Assembly: GCA_021793175.1 (NCBI GenBank) | Contig: JAJYTH010000012.1 | Coordinates: forward strand, 1 to 50,532 | Direction: 5' to 3' | Length of the DNA: 50,532 nt | Origin: Actinomycetes bacterium | GTDB taxonomy: Bacteria; Actinomycetota; Actinomycetes; Mycobacteriales; Pseudonocardiaceae | In this document: one piece after another, positions 1 through 8,816 of the stretch | Layout of the letters: every line of letters begins with the position of its first letter | How positions within the stretch are numbered: the first letter of the stretch is position 1 | The notes under the pieces: generated by a model | Seen by the model: only the letters and a program-made list of their open reading frames with translations | Told to the model about the DNA's origin: nothing | Databases searched by the model: none | Translations under genes and position numbers: made by a program

Positions 1-325
1 GCACCACTTCGGCCACCTTGTTGACATCGCCGGAGGCGAGCTTCTCCAGGTTGGCCTTGTACCGGCGAGACCAGTTGGTCGGCTCGTCGGTGTGTGGCGC
101 TCGCAACACGTCGAAGACCCGGTTCAGGCCGTCCTGGCCCACTACGTCGCGCACACCGACGATCTCGGCGTTGTCTGCGGGGACGCGAACCGTGAGATCA
201 CCTTGCGCGACCTTCAGGACGAGGTACTGCTTCTCCTCGCCTTTGATCACGCGTGTTTCGATCGCTTCGATGAGTGCGGCACCGTGGTGCGGGTAGACGA
301 CGGTCTCTCCGACCTTGAAAACCAT
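1..325 (-). CDS. carD: CarD-family RNA polymerase-binding regulator (3' end cut off by window edge)
   Basis: CarD stabilises the open promoter complex by binding the RNA polymerase beta subunit and the upstream edge of the melted DNA. It is essential in mycobacteria. The visible 108 residues start [15 protein letters not shown] and cover the Tudor-like RNAP-interacting domain (about residues 1-60) and the beginning of the helical DNA-binding domain. They include [13 protein letters not shown], whose Trp is the residue that wedges into the minor groove. From memory the sequence is almost identical to M. tuberculosis CarD (Rv3583c, 162 aa), so roughly 50 residues lie beyond base 1. The ATG at 325 has a purine-rich ribosome site (GGGGCAGAGGA) upstream. 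It is divergent from lpqE, as in mycobacteria. Confidence 0.96.
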   Translation of the reverse strand, partial: MVFKVGETVVYPHHGAALIEAIETRVIKGEEKQYLVLKVAQGDLTVRVPADNAEIVGVRDVVGQDGLNRVFDVLRAPHTDEPTNWSRRYKANLEKLASGDVNKVAEVV

Positions 326-644
326 GTGTCCTCTGCCCCTTTCGCTATGTCCATCTTAGCACGCGGTTTCGGTCCCGAACCAGTGACCCGAGCTCGTCTT
401 CGCAGGTCAATGGGCTGATCGAAGGTGTAGAGGGGGTTGACAAGTGTGCGATTCGCGTACTCACGCAGGTGACGACGGGGGCATTCCCGCCCATTTCGGT
501 AATCCATTGTGGACACCATTCGGGTAGTTGATCTCGTCGGCGGGTGAAAGCTGCGCCACACGGGCGGGGCACCGGGTGACGTCACGAGTCGCTACCCGGG
601 ATAGTCTCACCGTCAGGGCAGCCCTGAGTAGGAGGGACTCCAGA
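326..644. promoter_or_regulatory. carD/lpqE divergent intergenic region with a 5'-UTR inverted repeat
   Basis: These 319 bases between divergent genes have no convincing gene. A consensus-like TTGACA stands at 437-442, but no well-spaced -10 follows (TACTCA at 458 gives only 15 bases). A perfect inverted repeat, TCAGGGC-A-GCCCTGA (613-627), lies just before the lpqE ribosome site (GGAGG, 631-635) and could fold in the mRNA leader. Its function is unknown. Confidence 0.4.
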
Positions 645-1223
645 GTGAAACGTCGCATGGTGGGCTCGGCCGTGGCGGCCGTCGGCTCCGCGTTGCTCGT
701 CGCGGGCTGCGCGGCGGGCCAGATCACGCAGACGGACACGCAGGTGGCGGCTATCAACGGCGCCTCGACGGAAGTCGGGGAAATCGCGATCCAGAATGCC
801 GAGCTCGCCTACCCCGAGGGCAACGCTTCCGGTGATTCCGGTGGCGCCGGTGGTGCCGGTGTCTACCCCCAGAACAGCGACGCCGAAGCCGTCATCTGGC
901 TGATCAACGAGGGCGGCCAGGACGACGAGCTCGTCTCCGCGGAGACCGATGCCGCGCAGAACGTCACCATCGGAGGCTCCCGCGTCGTGCCGGCTCAGCG
1001 CATGCTTGTGCTGAGTCCTGAGAAGGAGGGCACGGGGAACCCCAACCACGGGCAGCTCACCCTCGAAGGGCTGACCGAGCAGCTCATCCCCGGGCAGATG
1101 ATCGAGATCACACTGACGTTCCGGGAGGCGGGCTCGGTGACCTTCGACATGCCCGTGGCGGTGCCCGAGGAGCCGAGGACCAACCCGGCGAGTCCTGCCG
1201 AGGGAGCCGGCGGCGGTAACTGA
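645..1223 (+). CDS. lpqE: LpqE-family secreted lipoprotein
   Basis: This is a 192-residue lipoprotein. The start chosen is the GTG at 645, preceded by GGAGG. The frame is open upstream to 528, but only this start gives a proper signal peptide: KRR, a hydrophobic stretch, then lipobox LVAGC with the acylated Cys near residue 24. Just after the Cys comes AAGQITQTDTQ, which resembles M. tuberculosis LpqE (GAGQISQTANQ, recalled). Position between carD and radA also matches Rv3584. The fold is a beta-rich extracellular domain of the kind grouped with copper-chaperone-like PCu(A)C proteins, but I see no clear Met/His metal motif. There is a Gly/Ser-rich insert at about residues 64-76 and a Pro/Gly-rich tail. 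Molecular function is unknown. Confidence 0.85.
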   Translation: MKRRMVGSAVAAVGSALLVAGCAAGQITQTDTQVAAINGASTEVGEIAIQNAELAYPEGNASGDSGGAGGAGVYPQNSDAEAVIWLINEGGQDDELVSAETDAAQNVTIGGSRVVPAQRMLVLSPEKEGTGNPNHGQLTLEGLTEQLIPGQMIEITLTFREAGSVTFDMPVAVPEEPRTNPASPAEGAGGGN

Positions 1224-1265
1224 GCCCTCCGGCCGATTGTCGGTGGGTGGCGTTAGCGTCGGAAC

Positions 1266-2630
1266 GTGGTCAAGAAGGGCTCCAGCTACCGCTGCTCGGA
1301 ATGCGGCTACGAGGTCGCCAAGTGGCTCGGCCGCTGTCCGGAATGCCAGGCGTGGGGGACGTTCGAGGAGCGTGGTGACGCCCGCGCCCCCATCGCCAGG
1401 GTCGCGGCCGGTGCTCCCAGCTCGCCGGCTCGGCCCATCGCCGACGTCGACATCGAGACCTCCCGAGCTCGCGCGACCGGAGTCTCGGAGCTCGATCGGG
1501 TGCTCGGCGGTGGGCTCGTTCCGGGAGTCGTCGTCTTACTCGCGGGAGAACCCGGAGTCGGCAAATCGACGTTGCTGCTGGAGGTCGCCTACCAGTGGGC
1601 GGCGAACAGCGGTGCAAGTGCGCTGTATGTGACCGGTGAGGAATCGGCCGGGCAGGTTCGACTGCGCGCCGAGCGCACCGGCAACGTCCACGACCGGATG
1701 TTCCTCGCCTCCGAAAGTGACCTGTCGGCGGTACTGGGCCACGTCGACAACGTCGAACCGGGATTGCTGATCGTCGACTCGGTTCAGACCATGTCCTCGC
1801 CGCAGGCCGAAGGTGCGCCCGGGGGCGTGACCCAGGTGAGGGCGGTGGCCGCGGGACTCGTCGCGCTGGCGAAGGAGCGCGGGCTTCCCATCGTGCTCGT
1901 CGGGCACGTCACCAAGGAAGGGTCCGTCGCCGGGCCGAGGGTGCTGGAGCACCTCGTGGACGTCGTTCTGCATTTCGAGGGCGACAAGCATTCCACGCTG
2001 CGGATGGTGCGCGGCGTGAAGAACCGATTCGGCGCGGCCGACGAGATCGGGTGCTTCGAACTACGCGACGACGGCATCGTCGGCGTACCCGACCCTTCCG
2101 GGCTGTTCCTCAACCGACATGCCGAGGCCGTGCCCGGAACGGCCATCACGGTCACCGTGGAGGGCAAACGGCCACTGCTCGGCGAAGTCCAGGCCTTGGT
2201 GACCGAATCCAGTCTCGCCCAGCCCAGGCGAGCGGTGAGCGGGCTGGACTCCGCACGCGTCAGCATGGTGCTGGCGGTGTTGGAGAAACGTACCGGCAGT
2301 CCGCTCGGGGGCAAGGACGTCTACACGGCGACCGTGGGCGGCATGAAGGTCACCGAACCCGCAGTGGACCTCGCCGTCGCCTTGGCGGTGTGGTCGGGGA
2401 TGCGGGACAGGGCCCTGTCACCGAGGCTCGTCGCGATCGGCGAAGTCGGGCTGGCCGGCGAGGTACGCAGGGTCACCGGTGTGGGCAGACGGTTGGCCGA
2501 GGCGGAGCGGATGGGGTTCACCCACGCCCTCGTGCCGCCGGATCCGGGGCCCCTGCCCGAGGGCATCAAAACGCTGGAGGTCTCCGACCTCGCCAGCGCG
2601 TTGCACGCGGTCGAATACGTCCCGATCTGA
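1266..2630 (+). CDS. radA: DNA repair protein RadA (Sms)
   Basis: RadA is a RecA-like ATPase/DNA helicase that promotes branch migration in recombination and repair. All family parts are present in 454 aa. The N-terminal zinc finger uses Cys10, Cys13, Cys24 and Cys27 (CSEC...CPEC). Walker A is GEPGVGKST (about residues 94-102), the RadA-specific KNRFG motif is near 250, and a Lon-protease-like domain occupies the C-terminal third. The GTG start at 1266 gives the usual VKKGSSYRCSECG beginning. It lies 42 bases after lpqE on the same strand. In many actinobacteria the next gene is disA (c-di-AMP synthase). Here the next gene is a convergent glycosidase and no disA is present. Confidence 0.97.
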   Translation: MVKKGSSYRCSECGYEVAKWLGRCPECQAWGTFEERGDARAPIARVAAGAPSSPARPIADVDIETSRARATGVSELDRVLGGGLVPGVVVLLAGEPGVGKSTLLLEVAYQWAANSGASALYVTGEESAGQVRLRAERTGNVHDRMFLASESDLSAVLGHVDNVEPGLLIVDSVQTMSSPQAEGAPGGVTQVRAVAAGLVALAKERGLPIVLVGHVTKEGSVAGPRVLEHLVDVVLHFEGDKHSTLRMVRGVKNRFGAADEIGCFELRDDGIVGVPDPSGLFLNRHAEAVPGTAITVTVEGKRPLLGEVQALVTESSLAQPRRAVSGLDSARVSMVLAVLEKRTGSPLGGKDVYTATVGGMKVTEPAVDLAVALAVWSGMRDRALSPRLVAIGEVGLAGEVRRVTGVGRRLAEAERMGFTHALVPPDPGPLPEGIKTLEVSDLASALHAVEYVPI

Positions 2631-2646
2631 AAACCCGGACACAGAT

Positions 2647-2690
2647 CGAGGCCGGTGCCGACGAAAAAGGGCTCGTCGACACCGGCCTCG
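2647..2690. terminator. Bidirectional hairpin terminator between radA and the phosphatase-GH15 gene
   Basis: The stem CGAGGCCGGTG-x-CGACG pairs with CGTCG-x-CACCGGCCTCG around a roughly 10-base loop (aaaaagggct). It lies in the 69-base gap between convergent stops. No long T run follows on either strand, as is common for high-GC terminators. Confidence 0.75.
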
Positions 2691-2699
2691 GTACGGCTA

Positions 2700-5234
2700 C
2701 TACAGCTCGGACAACAGACGGGCGCAGCGGATCAGGCCGATGTGGGAGTACGCCTGAGGGTGGTTGCCCAGGGAACGCTCGGCCACCGGGTCGTACTGCT
2801 CCGGCAACAGCCCGGTCGGCCCGGCCGCGTCCACGAGCTGGTCGAACAGCTCCTGGGCCTCGGTGCGCCTCCCGGTGAGCAGGTACGCCTCGATCATCCA
2901 CGCCGCGCACAGGTGGAAGCCGCCCTCGTTGCCCGGAAGGCCGTCGTCCCGCCGGTACCGGTACACCGTGGAACCACTACGCAGCTCCGCCTCGATGGCG
3001 GTCACCGTCGACTGGAACCGCTCGTCCTGCGGGTCCAGCAGTCCCGACAGGCCCACGAACAGCGAAGCGGCGTCGAGGTCGGTGCCGTCGTAGGCGGTGG
3101 TGAACGCCTGCACGTCCTCGTTCCAGCCGTTCTCCAGCACGTCGGCGGCGATCTGGTCGCGCAGTTCCGCCCAGCCGTTCGGGATCGGGCGGCCGTAGAC
3201 CTCGGCGAGCTTGATGGCCCTGTCGATGGTCACCCAGCACATCACCCGCGAGTACACGCGGTGGCGCGGCACGTGCCGTTCTTCCCAGATGCCGTGGTCG
3301 GGTTCGGACCAACGCCGGGTGACGGCCTCGGCCATGGCCCGCACCAGCTGCCAGTCCTCGTCCCGAAGCTCACCCCTGGCTTCGGCGAGCGACACCACGA
3401 GTTCGACGACGGGGCCGAACACGTCGAGCTGCACCTGGTGGTTGGCGAGGTTGCCGACCCGCACGGGCCGCGAACCCTTGTAGCCCGGCAGCGAGTCGAT
3501 CACGGCTTCCGCGCCGATCTGCGTGCCGGCGAGCGTGTACAGCGGGTGCAGCCGCTCGGGGCCCGCGAGCGTGGACAGCACGCCGTGCAACCAGCGCAGG
3601 AAGCCTTCGGCCTCCTCCAACGAACCCAACGCCACCAGCTCGCGCACGGTCATGGCGCCGTCGCGGACCCAGCAATAGCGGTAGTCCCAGTTGCGCACCC
3701 CGCCGATCTCCTCGGGCAGGGACGTGGTGGCCGCCGCCAACACACCACCGGTGTCGGCGTCGGTCAGGCCACGAAGCGTCAACGCGGACCTGGCGACGAG
3801 GTCGGGCTCGATCTGCGGGAGCTTCAGCGTGGTCGCCCAGTCGCTCCAGTACCGGCCCGCCCTCGCCCTACGGTCGATCTCGGGCAGCTCGTGCGGGCTC
3901 AGGTCGGTGGTGCCGCAGCGCAGTTCCAACACCACGGGCTTACCGGGTTCGGGTTGCACCAGGGCGCGAGCGGTGTCGTGCAGGCCGTCGTTGGTGATCT
4001 CCCACTGCACGTCGGGGGACCGCAGCACGAACGGCTCGGATGTGCCGAGCACGCGCAGGCCGTCCTCCTCGGGCAGCAGCCGCACGGGCACACCACCGAA
4101 CTCGGGCCTCGGCGCGAACACGACGGATGCGGCGGCCTCACCGCTGATGATGCGCACGAGATCGGTGCGGTGCGGCGGGCTCTCGGGCTCCAGGTAGTCG
4201 GTGACGAGCAGCCGGGACCACCGCGTCTCCACCGTCATCGTGTTGGGCAGGTAGCGCTGGCCCAGCGGCAGCCCGTTGCGGTGCGGCTTGATGGAGAAGT
4301 GGCCCGCGCTCTCCCCGCCGAGCAGGTCGGCGAACACAGCCGGCGCGTCGGGGCCGGGGTGGCACAGCCAGGTCAGCTTCGCGTCCGGCGTGAGCAGCGC
4401 GACCGACCGTTCGTTGGCGAGCATCGACAGGCGTTCGATCGGCGGAGACTGCTCGCCGTACAACCAGTTGCGCCGTTCCTCCAACAGGAACGCGAGCACC
4501 GTGGCGACGTCCTCGGTGTCATCGACCCGGTACTGCGCCAGGGTGTCCCCTTCACCGACCTTCACGGAGAGGTCGGGGCCCTGCAGCCGCGCGAACGCCT
4601 TCTCGTCGGTCACGTCGTCGCCCACGAACACGGCGGCGGTCGCGCCCACCTGGTGGCGCAGGGTGTCGAGTGCGCTCCCCTTGTCGGTGCTCACCACAGC
4701 GAGTTCGACGACTTCCTTGCCGTCCGTGGTGGTCACGCCCTCCCAAGTGGACGGGCCCTCGTGCACGGCGGCCACGATCCTGGCTGCGGCGTCCCGGTCC
4801 GCGCGACGCACGTGCACGGCCACACTCGCCGGTTTCACCTCCAACGAGGCCCCGGGGACCCCGCCGATGATGCGTGCCAGCTCGGCTTCCAGCCTCCGGT
4901 GCAGTTCGCGGGCCTCGGGGTCGAGGGCGTGGACGAAGCCGATGTCGAACTCCGAGCCGTGGCTACCGACCAGGTGGATCTCCGCGGGCAGGCGGGACAG
5001 GATCGCCAGGTCACGCAACGCCCGGCCGGAGATCACCGAGCACGTGGTCTCGTGCAGCGAAGCCAGAGACCGCAGAGCGCCTACCGACTCCGGGCGGGGT
5101 CTGGCCTGGTCAGGGTTCGTGGTGATGGGAGCCAGCGTCCCGTCGTAGTCACAGGCGACCAGCAGGCGCGGCGTCCTGGCGATCTGAACGATCGCACGCC
5201 GCAGCTCAGCAGGCAGGGCCTCGGCGGTCAACAC
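2700..5234 (-). CDS. otsB: Fused trehalose-6-phosphate phosphatase / GH15 glycoside hydrolase
   Basis: An 844-residue two-domain enzyme. Residues about 1-245 are a HAD-family trehalose-6-phosphate phosphatase: ACDYDGTLAPI with nucleophile Asp29 and Asp31, and the later HAD motif GDDVTDEKAF. Residues about 260-844 are a glycoside hydrolase family 15 (alpha/alpha)6 barrel: RYCWVRDG is the family signature and a Glu-rich second catalytic region follows. GH15 members of this type in actinobacteria include trehalases and glucoamylase-like enzymes, so the protein may dephosphorylate trehalose-6-phosphate and also cleave trehalose or an alpha-glucan. The substrate of the second half is not provable from sequence. 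It lies 42 bases after otsA and is probably co-transcribed. The start may be GTG at 5234 or the adjacent TTG at 5231; AAGGAGG abuts them. Confidence 0.92.
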   Translation of the reverse strand: MLTAEALPAELRRAIVQIARTPRLLVACDYDGTLAPITTNPDQARPRPESVGALRSLASLHETTCSVISGRALRDLAILSRLPAEIHLVGSHGSEFDIGFVHALDPEARELHRRLEAELARIIGGVPGASLEVKPASVAVHVRRADRDAAARIVAAVHEGPSTWEGVTTTDGKEVVELAVVSTDKGSALDTLRHQVGATAAVFVGDDVTDEKAFARLQGPDLSVKVGEGDTLAQYRVDDTEDVATVLAFLLEERRNWLYGEQSPPIERLSMLANERSVALLTPDAKLTWLCHPGPDAPAVFADLLGGESAGHFSIKPHRNGLPLGQRYLPNTMTVETRWSRLLVTDYLEPESPPHRTDLVRIISGEAAASVVFAPRPEFGGVPVRLLPEEDGLRVLGTSEPFVLRSPDVQWEITNDGLHDTARALVQPEPGKPVVLELRCGTTDLSPHELPEIDRRARAGRYWSDWATTLKLPQIEPDLVARSALTLRGLTDADTGGVLAAATTSLPEEIGGVRNWDYRYCWVRDGAMTVRELVALGSLEEAEGFLRWLHGVLSTLAGPERLHPLYTLAGTQIGAEAVIDSLPGYKGSRPVRVGNLANHQVQLDVFGPVVELVVSLAEARGELRDEDWQLVRAMAEAVTRRWSEPDHGIWEERHVPRHRVYSRVMCWVTIDRAIKLAEVYGRPIPNGWAELRDQIAADVLENGWNEDVQAFTTAYDGTDLDAASLFVGLSGLLDPQDERFQSTVTAIEAELRSGSTVYRYRRDDGLPGNEGGFHLCAAWMIEAYLLTGRRTEAQELFDQLVDAAGPTGLLPEQYDPVAERSLGNHPQAYSHIGLIRCARLLSEL

Positions 5235-5236
5235 TC

Positions 5237-5248
5237 CTCCTTAAGGAG
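5237..5248. promoter_or_regulatory. Palindromic Shine-Dalgarno of the phosphatase-GH15 gene
   Basis: CTCCTTAAGGAG is a perfect 12-base palindrome in the otsA/phosphatase gap. Read on the minus strand it contains the AAGGAG ribosome site and its own complement, so the site could self-pair in the mRNA. Confidence 0.5.
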
Positions 5249-5276
5249 TAGAGCAAGCGGTATGGGGGAGGGGGAG

Positions 5277-6734
5277 TCAGGTGGTCACTTCGGTCCCGAG
5301 GGCTTCGAGGAACGAGCGCGCCCACCTGTCAACGTCGTGCGTCAGGACTTGACGACGCAGGGCGCGCATCCTACGCCGGCCTTCCGCAGGGTCGAGCGTA
5401 ATAGCCTGTTCGAGTGCGTTCTTCACCCCGTCCAAGTCATGAGGATTGACGAGGAAAGCGCTGCTCAGCTCGGCTGCGGCCCCTGCGAACTCGGAGAGCA
5501 CGAGAGCGCCACCAAGATCGTGTCGGCACGCCACGTACTCCTTGCACACGAGGTTCATGCCGTCGCGCAGCGGGGTCACCACCATGACGTCGGCGGCGGA
5601 GAAGAACGCGGCGAGCTCCGAGCGGTTCACCGACTGGTGCAGGTAGTGCACCGCGGGGTGTCCGACTCGACCGAACTCGCCGTTGATGCGGCCGACCATC
5701 TGTTCGATCTCGCTACGCATCTCCTGATAGTGCTCGACGCGTTCCCGGCTCGGAGTCGCGAGCTGGATGAACGTGACGTCCTCGGGCTGCACCCGGCCTT
5801 CCTGCAACAGCTCGTGGAACGCCTGAAGACGCAGGTCGATGCCCTTGGTGTAGTCGAGGCGGTCGACGCCGAGCAGGACCGTCTTGGGGTCGCCCAGTTC
5901 GCGGCGCACCTGGGCGGCGCGTTCCTGCACGGGTTTGCTGCGCGCGAGCGAATCCAGGCCGGCCGCGTCGATCGAGATGGGGAACGCGCCCACGCGCACG
6001 GTGCGGTCGCCGACCTGCACCATGCCGGGCCTGGAACGCACCCCCACCGAGCCGCGACTGGGTTCGAGACCGATCAGCTGCCGGGCCAGCCACAGGAAGT
6101 TCTGTGCGCCGCCGGGTCGGTGGAAACCCACCAGGTCGGCCCCGATCAGCCCCCGCACGATCTCGGCCCGCCACGGTAGCTGCATGAACAGCTCCACCGG
6201 CGGGAACGGGATGTGCAGGAAGAAACCGATGCGCAGGTCGGGACGCAACTCCCGCAGCATCGACGGAACCAGCTGAAGTTGATAGTCCTGCACCCACACG
6301 GTGGCGCCTTCGCGCGCCACGGCGGCACTGGCCTCGGCGAACCTCCGGTTGACGCGCACATAGCTGTCCCACCAGCCACGGTCGAACACCGGCCGCGCCA
6401 CCACGTCGTGGTACAGCGGCCACAACGTGGCGTTGGAGAAGCCCTCGTAGTATTCGCGCACGTCGTCGGAGGTCAGCGACACGGGATGCAGGACGAGCCC
6501 GTCGTCGCTGAATTCCTCGACCTCGACGTCGGGGACACCCGGCCAGCCGACCCAGGCTCCCTTACGGGAACGCAGAAACGGCTCCAGCGCGGACACGAGC
6601 CCGCCGGGGCTCTGTGTCCAGCGCTGGGTGCCGTCGGCTGATCGTTCGAGGTCGACCGGCAAACGGTTGGCAACGACCACGAACTCGGCTTTCGCGTTCG
6701 ACCGGGGCAGGGGCGCGTGCTCCGAGGAAGGCAT
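5277..6734 (-). CDS. otsA: Trehalose-6-phosphate synthase (GT20)
   Basis: Makes trehalose-6-phosphate from a nucleotide-glucose donor and glucose-6-phosphate in the cytoplasm. The 485 residues match a full GT20 enzyme: [10 protein letters not shown] at the N-terminus, SPGGLVSAL for glucose-6-phosphate and phosphate contact, [18 protein letters not shown], and [12 protein letters not shown] for nucleotide-sugar binding. In actinobacteria such enzymes may prefer GDP-, ADP- or UDP-glucose; the donor cannot be read here. It is first in a two-gene operon with the phosphatase-GH15 fusion. The ATG at 6734 has only a weak ribosome site (TCTAGGT). Confidence 0.95.
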   Translation of the reverse strand: MPSSEHAPLPRSNAKAEFVVVANRLPVDLERSADGTQRWTQSPGGLVSALEPFLRSRKGAWVGWPGVPDVEVEEFSDDGLVLHPVSLTSDDVREYYEGFSNATLWPLYHDVVARPVFDRGWWDSYVRVNRRFAEASAAVAREGATVWVQDYQLQLVPSMLRELRPDLRIGFFLHIPFPPVELFMQLPWRAEIVRGLIGADLVGFHRPGGAQNFLWLARQLIGLEPSRGSVGVRSRPGMVQVGDRTVRVGAFPISIDAAGLDSLARSKPVQERAAQVRRELGDPKTVLLGVDRLDYTKGIDLRLQAFHELLQEGRVQPEDVTFIQLATPSRERVEHYQEMRSEIEQMVGRINGEFGRVGHPAVHYLHQSVNRSELAAFFSAADVMVVTPLRDGMNLVCKEYVACRHDLGGALVLSEFAGAAAELSSAFLVNPHDLDGVKNALEQAITLDPAEGRRRMRALRRQVLTHDVDRWARSFLEALGTEVTT

Positions 6735-6758
6735 ACCTAGACATTAGCGCGGTAAGGC

Positions 6759-8285
6759 CTATTCGAGGCGGCGGCCAGCGTTCAGCGGCCCGGCCATGCG
6801 GGGGCCGGCGAGCTTGCGTTCGAGCCTGCCCAGACCCGTCCGCACCGGTTGGGCGAGGAACTCCCCGAACACCACGCCCGCTGCCAGTGCCAGGCCGATC
6901 GCGGCGGCCGACATCAACGTGGTGATACTGCCGTCCCCGACCAGCTCGGCCATTCCCCGATAGGTGGCGAACCCGGGCAGCAGCGGAGTGATGCCCGAAA
7001 CAGCGACGACCAGAGGGGTCACCTTCAACCGACGGGCCAGTACACCTCCGCCGAGCCCGACCAGTGTGGTGGCGACGAAAGCACCGATGATCGGGTTGTA
7101 GCCGAGGATGTTGAGCGCCCCGTACGCGGCGGCACCCACCGCGCCCGCCGCCGCGGCGACCAGCAGCGACCGGATCTTCGAGTAGGAAGCCAACGCAAAG
7201 CACGCCGCCGCCCCGATTCCCGCGAGTGTCATGACGTGCAGCTCGCTCACCCCGGGAGTGGGCACCGTCGGGTCCGGGGCCCGCGTGACGCCGAACTGGG
7301 TGGCCATGCTGATGGCGGCACCGACGCCGGTGATCAGCCCCGCACTCATGAACACGATTTCGAGCATTCGTCCCGCCGCCGTGACGTAGTAGCCGGTGAT
7401 GGCGTCCTGCACCGCGGAGACGGTGGACAACCCCGACAGCAACACCGTCAGGGCCGCGGAGACGACGAGTGTCGGTCTCTCCAGATCGAAGAAGTCGAGG
7501 TTCACGATGGTGATGGCCGACAGGGTGGCCACGAACCCGCCCGCGACCTGTTGGAAGAAGAACGGAAGCGCGTATTTGTTCAGCAGCCTTCCCAACCGGT
7601 CCACGACCGCACTGATCACGAAAGAGATGAAGGGAATCCACCCCGTACCGCCGAGCAGCAGGGTGATGAAGGCGGCCATGCCGCCCCAGGCCAGGGTCGA
7701 GACCCAGCGCGGGTAGGGGTGCCTCGCGTCGGTGATCCGGTGCAGTTCGGTGTAGGCGTCGGTGGCGCTGATCTGGTTTCGGAGCAGTTGCTGTACGAGA
7801 TGTTCCGTCTCGGACAGCCGGGTGTAGTCGATGCTGCGTGAGCGGACGACCCGCAGTGTGGTCACCGGTGGCAGTTCGCTTCCTCGAAGGCAGCTGACGG
7901 TGATGGACGTAAAGATGACGTCCACCTCACAGTGCGGTAGACCAAGTGCGCGAGTCAGCGCCAAGATTGTCGCGGTCACGTCGGATGCGCCCGCGCCGCT
8001 GGCCATCTGGACCTCACCGATGCGCGTGACGAGGTCCAGAACCAAGTGAACGGTTGATTCGTCGGGTAGCTCGGGCCCGATGGCCGTGTCTTGGAACGGC
8101 TCCACCGCGGGTAGCTCGCCCGTCGGTGGCTCCAGGATGTGCCAGGCGCGCTGGCGGACGCGGCGGTCCCGCTGTTGCCGTTGTGCGCGCTTCTCCGATG
8201 ATTGTTCGTCGGCTGGTGCTTCCAGGATTTGCCACGCGTGACGGCGCTTGGGTGCGGCCGCACGAGCGCGCGGCTTCAGTTTCAT
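6759..8285 (-). CDS. thrE: ThrE-type threonine/serine exporter family protein
   Basis: A 508-residue integral membrane protein of the ThrE family, which exports threonine and serine in Corynebacterium. The N-terminal cytosolic half carries the DUF1212-type domain (GEVQMASGAGASDVTATI, then CEVDVIF) and the C-terminal half has about ten hydrophobic segments. The ATG at 8285 has a very strong ribosome site (GGAGGAGGTG); the frame is open to 8375 but without such a site. The N-terminal tail has a short internal duplication, HAWQILEAPADE and RAWHILEPPTGE, separated by an Arg/Gln-rich stretch. It ends 24 bases before the otsA start. Substrate is inferred from family. Confidence 0.88.
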   Translation of the reverse strand: MKLKPRARAAAPKRRHAWQILEAPADEQSSEKRAQRQQRDRRVRQRAWHILEPPTGELPAVEPFQDTAIGPELPDESTVHLVLDLVTRIGEVQMASGAGASDVTATILALTRALGLPHCEVDVIFTSITVSCLRGSELPPVTTLRVVRSRSIDYTRLSETEHLVQQLLRNQISATDAYTELHRITDARHPYPRWVSTLAWGGMAAFITLLLGGTGWIPFISFVISAVVDRLGRLLNKYALPFFFQQVAGGFVATLSAITIVNLDFFDLERPTLVVSAALTVLLSGLSTVSAVQDAITGYYVTAAGRMLEIVFMSAGLITGVGAAISMATQFGVTRAPDPTVPTPGVSELHVMTLAGIGAAACFALASYSKIRSLLVAAAAGAVGAAAYGALNILGYNPIIGAFVATTLVGLGGGVLARRLKVTPLVVAVSGITPLLPGFATYRGMAELVGDGSITTLMSAAAIGLALAAGVVFGEFLAQPVRTGLGRLERKLAGPRMAGPLNAGRRLE

Positions 8286-8376
8286 CTGCACCTCCTCCTT
8301 GGAAAAAACTCCCCGGAAAGCATCGGCCGCGCGACGTCGGTCGTTGCACTTTGCGGGCCGTGGCGTATGCCACATT

Positions 8377-8428
8377 GTTGTGGGAACGTGACTTCAGTCC
8401 ACGTTGTGGGAACGCGACTTCAGTCCAC
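8377..8428. repeat. Tandem 26-bp intergenic repeat (2 copies)
   Basis: Two head-to-tail copies of a 26-base unit beginning GTTGTGGGAACG and ending TTCAGTCCAC (8377-8402 and 8403-8428) differ at one base (T/C). They lie between the thrE start and the tRNA gene. I have an impression, not a verified match, that similar units occur repeatedly in intergenic DNA of related Pseudonocardiaceae. Confidence 0.85.
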
Positions 8429-8546
8429 GGTAATTGCGGACTGGCACGAAAGCAGGAGCCGACAGGGGGATGTGGGCGGTCGCTGTGGCGCAAATCGCGC
8501 TCGATATAGTGGGAATGGAGCCACACGCCAGTCGGCGTCGGCTCAG

Positions 8547-8619
8547 GCCGGCATAGCTCAGTTGGTAGAGCATCTGTCTTGTAAACAGAGGGTCGCAGGT
8601 TCGAGTCCTGTTGCCGGCT
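8547..8619 (+). tRNA. tRNA-Thr (anticodon UGU)
   Basis: A 73-base cloverleaf. The acceptor stem GCCGGCA pairs with TGCCGGC. The D arm is GCTC-AGTTGGTAGA-GC. The anticodon stem TCTGT/ACAGA holds loop CTTGTAA with anticodon TGT. The T arm is GCAGG-TTCGAGT-CCTGT. The 3' CCA is not encoded. It reads the rare (in this GC range) codon ACA. Confidence 0.96.
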
Positions 8620-8816
8620 CCGTATCACTTTCCGGGGTTGTCCGAGAGTCTCACGAGGATGACTCGGCGTCACCGCAGTCGTAGGCCTCCATCGCGGTAC
8701 GCGCCCGTAACGACACTCCTCGACAGGTTCGTGGCCCGGTCGGTCCACTGTGGGTTCCGAACTGGGGTTCCTGCCGTACAGTCGGAACTGAGGTCCTCAC
8801 AGTTGAGGAGTCTGCT

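Noticed and set aside
2655..6179. 1174-residue open frame on the plus strand
   Set aside because: It is antisense to otsA and the phosphatase-GH15 fusion, crosses both genes and the gap, and shows no motif. Long antisense frames arise from high GC third-position bias.
8547..8619. tRNA-Thr as an integration site for a mobile element
   Set aside because: No integrase gene or duplicated tRNA 3' end is seen on either side within the window.
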